Shown here: positions 1-4,761 of the stretch, piece after piece
Position numbering within the stretch: position 1 is the stretch's first letter
Layout of the letters: each line of letters starts with the position of its first letter
Source of the DNA: Cytophagaceae bacterium
GTDB taxonomy: Bacteria > Bacteroidota > Bacteroidia > Cytophagales > Cytophagaceae
NCBI GenBank assembly: GCA_021151805.1
Contig: JAGKWN010000169.1
Location: 1-6,023, forward strand
Reading direction: 5' to 3'
DNA length: 6,023 bases
Program-made: the position numbers and the translations under genes
The notes under the pieces: generated by a model
What the model was told of the DNA's origin: nothing
The model's database searches: none
Seen by the model: only the letters and a program-made list of their open reading frames with translations

Positions 1-53
1 TAATAAATATCATGTAAGCCTTACTAGATTCTCATGCCGTATTATCGCATAAA

Positions 54-61
54 TAAATTTG
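54..61 (+). promoter_or_regulatory. Candidate -7 box for the cinA-ppa pair
   Basis: The octamer TAAATTTG is an exact match to the Bacteroidota -7 consensus TAnnTTTG. It ends 10 bases before the ATG at 72, so a transcript starting a few bases downstream would have almost no leader. I see no convincing TTG -33 element 17-23 bases upstream. An 8-mer with two free positions is easy to hit by chance in AT-rich DNA, so this is tentative. Confidence 0.35.
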
Positions 62-71
62 TGCACCTGTT

Positions 72-581
72 ATGTTTGATGAGGAAATAATTAAGATCAT
101 AAAGGCTTCTCTGGTTGAGCATGAAGAGACCATCGCTGTTGCGGAAAGTGTTACATCCGGTCTTTTACAATCAGCATTTGCCAGCGCTGAAAACGCTTCA
201 CTTTTTTTTCAGGGAGGTATAACTACTTATAATCTTGGACAAAAAGCCCGGCATCTGAATGTAGAGCCAATCCATGCGCATACGCATAACTGTGTGTCAG
301 AAAAGATCGCGGAACAAATGGCGTTACATGTGTCGTCTATGTTTCATAGTGATTGGGGAATTGCCGTTACCGGGTATGCAGCACCGGTGCCCGAATCAGA
401 TAATAAATCATTCGCTTATTATTCAATTGCTTTTAAAAAAGAAATTATAAAAACCGGAAAGCTCGAGCCAGAATTTACAGAACCTTCTCAGGTACAGCAT
501 TTCTATATTGAAGAAATTCTGAAAGCATTTTATCAGATAATAGTAAAGGAATCCGGAAACGATAACCCAGCAAGACCATGA
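72..581 (+). CDS. CinA-family protein, PncC-type NMN deamidase domain (divergent Bacteroidota form)
   Basis: This 169-aa protein is a stand-alone CinA C-terminal domain. Characterised members hydrolyse nicotinamide mononucleotide to nicotinate mononucleotide plus ammonia, recycling NMN in the cytoplasm. Family landmarks are visible in order: AESVTSG at residues 24-30 (usual form AESCTGG), FFQGGITTYN with a following lysine at 45-58 (usual F.GG...Y....K), VSEKIAEQMA at 75-84, and GIAVTGYAAPVPES at 96-109. The last motif departs from the usual GIAGPxGG: the glycine pair is missing and PVPES stands in its place. From memory, this variant is common in Bacteroidota homologues. The N-terminal molybdopterin-binding-like domain of full CinA proteins is absent, which is normal for PncC-like proteins. 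There is no Shine-Dalgarno sequence. The ATG at 72 is supported by the domain beginning within about 20 residues. The TGA overlaps the next gene's ATG. Family assignment is firm; deamidase activity is inferred. Confidence 0.88.
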   Translation: MFDEEIIKIIKASLVEHEETIAVAESVTSGLLQSAFASAENASLFFQGGITTYNLGQKARHLNVEPIHAHTHNCVSEKIAEQMALHVSSMFHSDWGIAVTGYAAPVPESDNKSFAYYSIAFKKEIIKTGKLEPEFTEPSQVQHFYIEEILKAFYQIIVKESGNDNPARP

Positions 582-1087
582 ATGTAAAAAGTATCGCCGC
601 ACATAAAAATGAAATTGTGCACGTAGTTATTGAAACACCGCAATATTCTTCCAACAAATATGCATACGATCCTGAACTGAAGATTTTTAAGCTGAAAAAA
701 ACATTGCCGCTCGGTTATGAATTTCCATTTGATTTCGGCTTCGTACCCAATACTCTGTGTGAAGATGGCGATCCATTGGATGTATTGGTGCTGATTGAAG
801 GACAGACTTATCCGGGCTGTCTGATTGCTGCACGACTGATCGGAATTCTGAAAGCATCGCAGGCAGAAGGAGATAAGAGCGTTCGTAATGACAGGCTGGT
901 AGCCGTTTCCATTGAGTCGAAAATGTATGAAGGTATTACGGACATTAAGCAGCTGAATAAAAATATGCTCGCCCAGATTGAAAATTTTTTCATTGATTAT
1001 AATAAGCAGGAAGGTAAAGTATTTAAACCTTTAAAATGGGGAGATGCTAAAAGCGCGCTTAAAAAAATCAAGGAATGTAAGGAGTAA
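578..1087 (+). CDS. ppa: Inorganic pyrophosphatase, family I (soluble)
   Basis: The gene encodes a 169-aa cytoplasmic enzyme that hydrolyses pyrophosphate to two phosphates, pulling biosynthetic reactions forward. The family signature DGDPLDVLVL lies at residues 63-72 and supplies the three metal-binding aspartates D63, D65 and D68. Upstream are E19 and K27 (equivalent to E. coli E20 and K29), and the FPFDFGFVPNTL stretch at 49-60 corresponds to the E. coli YPCNYGYINHTL region. Several E. coli active-site positions differ: E31 is A29, the Y51/Y55 tyrosines are F49/F53, the D102-A-K104 stretch reads N104-D105-R106, and K142 after the conserved Y141 is N142. The RNDRLVAV version at 103-110 is, as I recall, typical of a distinct branch of family I enzymes, so this is probably a working branch member rather than a decayed gene. 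The ATG at 578 overlaps the preceding stop as ATGA, suggesting translational coupling with the CinA-like gene. Length matches the family. Confidence 0.93.
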   Translation: MNVKSIAAHKNEIVHVVIETPQYSSNKYAYDPELKIFKLKKTLPLGYEFPFDFGFVPNTLCEDGDPLDVLVLIEGQTYPGCLIAARLIGILKASQAEGDKSVRNDRLVAVSIESKMYEGITDIKQLNKNMLAQIENFFIDYNKQEGKVFKPLKWGDAKSALKKIKECKE

Positions 1088-1118
1088 TAGTTCAAAATGC
1101 CTTTAGACTCAAGGAGAA

Positions 1119-1631
1119 TCAGGACGTTTGTTTTTTAATCGAACTGATTTCTCCATTGCGTTCCATATACACTTTATCAATCCGGTTTAAGTCTTCTGTT
1201 AATGCAGATTTGCGGATAGCCTGCAGAATATCTTCCTGGCATACCAGGGCTCTTTTCATATTTTTTTCAATGAATTGGCCGTTGTCAAATAAGAGTATTT
1301 TATTCCCTTCAATAAATTTGCCTACGGATGTCTGTTTAGCTATTAACCATCCCAGCAGCCGGTGAATCAAAACAAGCGTAAGGCACGCAGTTAAGATTGG
1401 GATGAAAGGTGATGCCCCTACAACAGCTCGGCTCAGTACAGCACCCAGCAGAATACTGATGATATTGTCAAGCGGTGTTTTGACTCCGAATGAACGTCTG
1501 CCTGAAATGCGCATGAGCAGCAGTGCAATAATAAAAATTACGATTGCCCTGCTGCACATCTGCTGTGCGTTGATGTCTTTTCCTTCACCAAAAATTTCTA
1601 TAAGAATATCTTCCATATCATTGATCTTCAT
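1119..1631 (-). CDS. YetF/DUF421 family membrane protein
   Basis: This 170-aa protein has about three hydrophobic segments (residues 28-43, 56-72 and 77-97) followed by a soluble C-terminal domain (about 100-170). Family hallmarks are the R-x-SG-RR-x-FG-x-KTPLDNI stretch at 41-57, the LLGAVLSRAVVG segment at 61-72, and a C-terminal domain carrying G-N-KILLFDNGQ at 109-119 and an ER-NGEISSIKK ending at 157-167. The family is widespread (Bacillus YetF is the name-giver) and has no settled biochemical role; members are inner-membrane proteins with a cytosolic domain. The protein is shorter than the roughly 220-290 aa Bacillus members but has both membrane and soluble parts, so I do not consider it truncated. 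It is the last gene of a tight minus-strand run, 8 bp downstream of the DUF6766 gene, and converges on the pyrophosphatase gene with 31 bp between them. I find no strong terminator in that gap. The start is the ATG closing at 1631. Confidence 0.85.
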   Translation of the reverse strand: MKINDMEDILIEIFGEGKDINAQQMCSRAIVIFIIALLLMRISGRRSFGVKTPLDNIISILLGAVLSRAVVGASPFIPILTACLTLVLIHRLLGWLIAKQTSVGKFIEGNKILLFDNGQFIEKNMKRALVCQEDILQAIRKSALTEDLNRIDKVYMERNGEISSIKKQTS

Positions 1632-1639
1632 TTATTGTT

Positions 1640-2296
1640 TTATTCTCCCGTTACGCTATCGGGTGCATCAACAGGTTTCGATTGAGGTGATCCCTGTTGG
1701 CGGAGAAATATAGATAAAGCTATGATTGCGAATACAGATAAAAATTCGCTTTGCCAGTTTTGAAATGATTCAAACCAGAATTTAGAACTGCTAATAAAAT
1801 CTGAAGCTGTCTGCATCTGTTCATGATCATACATACGTTGTTCATTCTCTTCTTTCAGGCTTCCGTAAAAATGGAGCATGAATGAAATGATAAATAGTAC
1901 AAACAAAGCAATGGTCAATGAGTGTTTATATAGCGCCAATATCCAACCACCATTTCTTACCGGCCAGGGAGCATGTCTGCGAAGACTGGAAGGCTCTCTG
2001 TCAACATCTTCCTTTTTGTCAAAAGCTTTTGACTCAGATGAACCTTTTTGTTTAAGGAAAATGGTCAGTACAACAAATAAAGCCATCTGCAGGAATTCGC
2101 TTTCCCAGTTTTCAAAGGTAGCTTCAATGAAATGGCCTGAAGAAAAATATTGATGGTATTCAACAGGCTGGTATCCTGCTTCGATCCGTTCTGTATTATA
2201 TTCTTTATATCCTGTAAAGAATTGTCCGGTAATCGAAACCAGGAACAAGAATACGAAGGCAATGGATAGTCCATTCTCAACAAAGATTCTTTTCAT
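1640..2296 (-). CDS. DUF6766 family membrane protein with two internal repeats
   Basis: The 218-aa protein consists of two homologous halves. Repeat 1 spans about residues 8-90 and repeat 2 about 124-207. Each half has a membrane helix (10-27; 126-144), a polar, probably extracytoplasmic loop of about 35-40 residues, the motif NWxSEFL (63-69; 180-186), a second helix (69-81; 186-198) and a FLxQxGSxxSK end (80-90; 197-207). The linker has a charged stretch, then APWPVRNGG at 109-117. These features, including the PVDAP-S-TG tail, match what I recall of full-length DUF6766 proteins, so the duplication is a family trait. Topology is probably four helices with both termini in the cytoplasm. No function is established. 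The start codon lies 1 bp past the stop of the upstream 151-aa gene and the stop is 8 bp before the YetF gene, which argues for one transcript. I am confident of the family and ignorant of the role. Confidence 0.82.
   Translation of the reverse strand: MKRIFVENGLSIAFVFLFLVSITGQFFTGYKEYNTERIEAGYQPVEYHQYFSSGHFIEATFENWESEFLQMALFVVLTIFLKQKGSSESKAFDKKEDVDREPSSLRRHAPWPVRNGGWILALYKHSLTIALFVLFIISFMLHFYGSLKEENEQRMYDHEQMQTASDFISSSKFWFESFQNWQSEFLSVFAIIALSIFLRQQGSPQSKPVDAPDSVTGE
1743..1765 (+). repeat. Copy B of intragenic 23-bp repeat (DUF6766 repeat 2)
   Basis: AATTCGCTTTGCCAGTTTTGAAA matches the copy at 2094-2116 at 21 of 23 positions. On the coding strand it encodes the FQNWQSEF segment. It is the best-preserved DNA trace of the duplication that built the protein's two halves. 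Confidence 0.7.
2094..2116 (+). repeat. Copy A of intragenic 23-bp repeat (DUF6766 repeat 1)
   Basis: AATTCGCTTTCCCAGTTTTCAAA, 21 of 23 positions identical to 1743-1765. On the coding strand it encodes the FENWESEF segment. Strong codon-level conservation of the NWxSEF motif, rather than recent duplication, could explain the match, because flanking DNA has diverged. Confidence 0.7.
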
Positions 2297-2297
2297 A

Positions 2298-2753
2298 TTA
2301 AATGTTGTTTCCGGATGTTTTCGTATGCTTATAAGATAATGCGGCTGCTATGCCAAAGAATACATGAGCCAGCATTAAGTGTTTATAATAGGAGTTATAA
2401 TCTTTGATCGGTGGTTTGGGATGCATGGCAATTGTCGCACGCCATATTGCAATACCTGCAAGTCCACTGAGTGCACCCATGACAGCGCCTGATTTTATGT
2501 TTGGTTTGATAGAAGTTTTCTCCCAGACCTGATCATAAATTGCTGTGAATGCAGTGCCTGCAGCAAAGTGTAAGGCCCAACCGGCCAGGTCAGCCTGTTT
2601 GTCTTTTATGTCTGGAATAACCCGTTGAATTAATTCACTGAGAACTTCAGGTTCTTTAAAATTTTTATGTTTTGTATCTGAAACGAGGTAGCTGAAAAGG
2701 CTCATCAGACTGGTTCCACCAATGGCTGATGAAAGGGTTTTTGCAATATCCAT
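2298..2753 (-). CDS. Small multi-pass membrane protein, family not recognised
   Basis: I do not recognise this 151-aa protein with confidence. It has a glycine- and alanine-rich hydrophobic profile: an N-terminal segment at about 5-24, then about 57-74 (AGWALHFAAGTAFTAIYD), 88-106 (SGAVMGALSGLAGIAIW) and 126-141 (LMLAHVFFGIAAALSY). Between the first two lies a polar region of about 30 residues rich in K, E and D. Between the last two is a short loop HPKPPIKDYNSYYKH at 111-125 with two prolines and several tyrosines. The small-residue helices and embedded histidines (H62, H130) resemble compact uncharacterised inner-membrane proteins of the YagU/DUF1440 kind, but that likeness is weak. It heads the minus-strand membrane-protein run, with its stop one base from the DUF6766 start. 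The ATG at 2753 is well placed behind a candidate -7 box at 2776-2783. Confidence 0.75.
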   Translation of the reverse strand: MDIAKTLSSAIGGTSLMSLFSYLVSDTKHKNFKEPEVLSELIQRVIPDIKDKQADLAGWALHFAAGTAFTAIYDQVWEKTSIKPNIKSGAVMGALSGLAGIAIWRATIAMHPKPPIKDYNSYYKHLMLAHVFFGIAAALSYKHTKTSGNNI

Positions 2754-2775
2754 AGCTGTAAAGGTTAAGGTTATT

Positions 2776-2817
2776 CAAATGTAGAGATCAACGTAGGCAG
2801 TATGTTTCAAAAAAAAA
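2776..2817 (-). promoter_or_regulatory. Candidate promoter for the three-gene membrane operon
   Basis: On the minus strand TACATTTG (plus-strand 2776-2783) matches the Bacteroidota -7 consensus TAnnTTTG exactly. A run of nine T followed by G (2808-2817) could serve as the -33 TTTG element. The spacing is 24 bases, slightly longer than the usual 17-23. A transcript starting near 2768-2770 would have a leader of about 15 bases before the ATG at 2753. This is the best -7 match in the window in terms of position. Confidence 0.45.
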
Positions 2818-2821
2818 GGTA

Positions 2822-2893
2822 TTTGTTTTATGTTTTCCATATGAGCGTTTATACCTGAAATCCTTTTTGTAACTTCTTTATGATTTAATTTTA
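2822..2893 (+). promoter_or_regulatory. Shared upstream element and candidate promoter of the DUF4421 gene (copy 1)
   Basis: This region aligns without gaps to 4670-4741. It contains TGTTTTATGTTTTCCAT at 2824-2840, a 19-base spacer, ATCCTTTT at 2860-2867, a -33-like TTTTTG ending at 2869, and a -7-like TAATTTTA at 2886-2893 (consensus TAnnTTTG, last base differs). The -7-like element ends 6 bases before the ATG at 2900, implying a leaderless or nearly leaderless transcript. The alignment is seen directly; promoter function is inferred. Confidence 0.5.
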
Positions 2894-2899
2894 TTTAAT

Positions 2900-3976
2900 A
2901 TGCGCTCCTTATTTATTGTATATTTTATGTTTTTTTTGCTGCATTCCAGAGCTTATGCACAGGATGCCAAAACAAAGGCAAAAGTAATTCCGGATACAAA
3001 TTTTGTTATTTCATATCCACAGTATATCAGCTTAGGCATTTATACGGCTTCACCATTGATGCAGATTGTAGTGGATCCGGTAAATGAAACGTATGATAAG
3101 TACCGGAGTGATTTCAGGGGCAATTTCTCTGACCTGCTTGGTTTTACGTTGGCTTATAAATCTATTTATATTCATTACGCATTTAAAACCCCTTTCGGTC
3201 CGTCAGAGGATTCACGTAAAGGCAGGTCTGCAAGTACGGGAATTACTTTACGCATCCGGAAGCCCCGCATCACACTTGCGGCTGAATACCGCAGGTATGA
3301 AGGTTATTATGACAACAATGCACCAACGTATGTTCCATGGGATACAGGGAGCTATTATTATGTGCGTCCGGATGTGCATTATAAAAACATAGGAGTGAAT
3401 GGTATTTATAATTTTTCCTGGCGGAAGTTCTCGTATAATGCTCCGCTTACTTACAACGAACGGCAGTTAAAAAGCCGGATCGGTTTTTTATTGAAAGGCG
3501 GTATGAATTATACAACGATTTATTCGTCTGATTCAACTATTCTGTCAAGCGTGCAGACCCGGCAGTTTGATTCCTATAATGACATCAGCTCTATACATGC
3601 CCTGCTGCTGAAAGCCGGTCCGGGAATAGGTGTAAACATTGTTATTTTCAAACGGTTTTATTTTTCACTCAATTATTTTGTCATGGGCAATTTTATTGAA
3701 TACCAATATGAGACGCAGGATGGTACGCACAGTTCATGGCGGAGCAATGCCAATCTTTATACAGAAACAACTACAGGTTTCGGTTACAATTCAAAAAGAC
3801 TTTTCGCTGGCGTAAGCTTTAACGGAGATATTAATATTATGCGGGTGAAAGGCGCCAGCATTAAAACAAACTTTGCGAGTGTTTCTGTGAGTCTTGGATA
3901 CCGGTTCAATGCGCCGCATTTTCTGGAAAAAGGCTGGAAAGATACCAGCCGGAAATTAAAGGAACTTAAAAATTAA
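2900..3976 (+). CDS. DUF4421 family outer-membrane beta-barrel protein
   Basis: The 358-aa protein starts with a Sec signal peptide: R2, a hydrophobic core at 4-14, and a likely signal-peptidase cleavage after AYA at residue 20. The mature part is rich in alternating aromatic and polar residues typical of outer-membrane beta strands. Recognisable DUF4421 features are the early aspartate-rich region, the AEYRRYEGYYDNN segment at 128-140, the YNFSWRKFSYNAPLTYNERQ stretch at 170-189 followed by KS, and FLLKGGMNY at 197-204. The last strand-like segment SVSVSLGYRF (327-336) ends with phenylalanine as in barrel proteins, but 22 charged residues follow, which is unusual for a canonical barrel end signal. 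The family is largely confined to Bacteroidota and has no known substrate. The SemiSWEET gene begins 19 bp downstream on the same strand, so co-transcription is likely. The gene is divergent from the membrane-protein operon. The start is chosen because it gives a complete signal peptide. Confidence 0.8.
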   Translation: MRSLFIVYFMFFLLHSRAYAQDAKTKAKVIPDTNFVISYPQYISLGIYTASPLMQIVVDPVNETYDKYRSDFRGNFSDLLGFTLAYKSIYIHYAFKTPFGPSEDSRKGRSASTGITLRIRKPRITLAAEYRRYEGYYDNNAPTYVPWDTGSYYYVRPDVHYKNIGVNGIYNFSWRKFSYNAPLTYNERQLKSRIGFLLKGGMNYTTIYSSDSTILSSVQTRQFDSYNDISSIHALLLKAGPGIGVNIVIFKRFYFSLNYFVMGNFIEYQYETQDGTHSSWRSNANLYTETTTGFGYNSKRLFAGVSFNGDINIMRVKGASIKTNFASVSVSLGYRFNAPHFLEKGWKDTSRKLKELKN

Positions 3977-3995
3977 TCTACTTAATCATACGAAT

Positions 3996-4280
3996 ATGGA
4001 TGCAGCAATTATTATAGGTGTTCTGGCAAGTATCAGTACAACACTTTCACTCTTGCCACAGCTGATCAAAATGATCCGGACAAAAAAAGCCGGAGATGTT
4101 TCTTATCTCATGCTGCTTGTACTTTTTATCGGTGGTATTTTATGGATCGTTTATGGTATACTGCGTGATGATCCCGTTATCATTGTATCCAATTGTGTTG
4201 CCACCGTGCTGAATATTGTAAGCGGTTTTTTCAGTATCCGGTACAGGCCGCGAGATAAAAAGATCACGGAGCTGGCATGA
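3996..4280 (+). CDS. SemiSWEET sugar transporter (PQ-loop/MtN3 family)
   Basis: This 94-aa inner-membrane protein has three helices (about 4-26, 36-56 and 60-82), the length and topology of a bacterial SemiSWEET. These proteins dimerise to form a facilitative sugar pathway equivalent to half of a eukaryotic SWEET. The PQ motif is at residues 21-22 in helix 1, followed by the basic KMIRTKKAGDVSY connection. Residues equivalent to the substrate-pocket tryptophan and asparagine of characterised SemiSWEETs appear as W50 and N66, and the conserved W-x-x-YG pattern is at 50-54. The gene follows the outer-membrane DUF4421 gene by 19 bp with no terminator visible between, so the two probably share a transcript. 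The TGA lies inside a perfect 12-bp palindrome at 4278-4289, which has no loop and no T tract, so I do not call it a terminator. The sugar transported cannot be told from sequence. Confidence 0.93.
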   Translation: MDAAIIIGVLASISTTLSLLPQLIKMIRTKKAGDVSYLMLLVLFIGGILWIVYGILRDDPVIIVSNCVATVLNIVSGFFSIRYRPRDKKITELA

Positions 4281-4295
4281 TGATCATCAATAAAA

Positions 4296-4604
4296 TCATA
4301 AGAGATTTATAGACAATACCCGGATGATGATCTCAGACTGTTGGAAAAGATTTTCTAATTGTATCTTATAATTTTTCCAGAAAGTTTCATCGATCGTGCC
4401 GGTCATGACTTCAATTAAAATAATTTCATCGTGGATGGTATTGTCTGCAGATTCCTTCCATAAACCTCTTGCCGGCATATGCACATACGATGTTACACCA
4501 CCAAAACAAGCGGTGAGTTCTTTTTCAATATCTCTGAAAAGTTCTTTACTGAAGGGCTTGCCCTCATTACTGTTCGCGGGCAGGAATAATTGAATAAGAT
4601 TCAT
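4296..4604 (-). CDS. Conserved small soluble protein of unknown function
   Basis: I choose the ATG at 4604, giving 102 aa. The reading frame extends to a GTG at 4637, but those 11 extra residues (with KQHNN) look non-conserved and overlap a -7-like TATTTTTC on the minus strand at 4624-4631. No hydrophobic segment or signal peptide is present, so it is probably cytoplasmic. Visible features are an N-terminal strand IQLFLP at 4-9, a helix at about 20-33, FGGVTSY at 34-40, ARGLWKE at 45-51, an acidic strand DEIILIEVM at 59-67, a helix at 71-90 and a final strand IIIRVLSINLL at 92-102. The alternating beta-alpha-beta layout suggests a small ferredoxin-like or dimeric alpha/beta fold. From memory, similar short proteins with FGG(LVI)T-Y and a GLW motif occur across several phyla without an assigned function. 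It converges on the SemiSWEET gene (15 bp) and diverges from the LLM oxidoreductase gene. Confidence 0.75.
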   Translation of the reverse strand: MNLIQLFLPANSNEGKPFSKELFRDIEKELTACFGGVTSYVHMPARGLWKESADNTIHDEIILIEVMTGTIDETFWKNYKIQLENLFQQSEIIIRVLSINLL

Positions 4605-4669
4605 GTTGTTGTGTTGTTTTTCTGAAAAATACAGCACACATCATTTCTCTTGTTTTAATAAAATACATA

Positions 4670-4741
4670 TATGTTGTATGTTTTCCATTTGGGTTGTTTT
4701 TTCTGTGATCCTTTTGTTAATTTTTGCATAAGATAGTTTGT
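4670..4741 (+). promoter_or_regulatory. Shared upstream element and candidate promoter of the LLM oxidoreductase gene (copy 2)
   Basis: This is the partner of 2822-2893. TGTTGTATGTTTTCCAT at 4672-4688 differs from copy 1 at one base in 17. A 19-base spacer and ATCCTTTT at 4708-4715 follow, then a -33-like TTTTG ending at 4716 and a -7-like TAGTTTG at 4734-4740. The -7-like TA sits at exactly the same offset from the upstream element as in copy 1. The distance from here to the ATG at 4762 leaves a leader of roughly 15 bases. Whether this is a promoter, an operator or both is inferred. Confidence 0.5.
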
Positions 4742-4761
4742 CAGGTCTAATTCTTTAATGT

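Noticed and set aside
1..71. A minus-strand ATG at 11-13 that could start a divergent gene leaving the window
   Set aside because: Only four codons are visible and there is no upstream box, so nothing supports it.
1088..1155. Possible terminator between the pyrophosphatase and YetF genes (CCTT/AAGG with a 7-base loop; GGAGAATC against GATTTCTCC)
   Set aside because: The first stem is only 4 bp; the second has a bulge, a long loop and lies partly inside the YetF coding end. The T run at 1131-1136 alone is not enough.
1402..1713. 103-codon plus-strand frame antisense to the YetF gene
   Set aside because: It overlaps a well-supported family member on the opposite strand and its protein shows no coherent domain or signal.
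2065..2283. Open frames inside the DUF6766, DUF4421, LLM and pyrophosphatase genes on other frames (for example 2065-2283 minus, 3084-3392 plus, 5026-5289 minus)
   Set aside because: They sit wholly inside recognised genes, have odd amino-acid composition rich in cysteine, serine or arginine, and match no pattern I know.
2809..2817. Run of nine A as a possible phase-variable tract
   Set aside because: It lies in intergenic DNA, and although it could alter promoter spacing by slippage, a single AT-rich homopolymer of this length is ordinary here.
4278..4289. Perfect 12-bp palindrome TGATGATCATCA spanning the SemiSWEET stop codon, with a complementary GATGATC at 4326-4332
   Set aside because: The palindrome has no loop and no T tract, and the longer pairing has only 7 bp around a 37-base loop inside the neighbouring gene. 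It is not a convincing terminator or operator.
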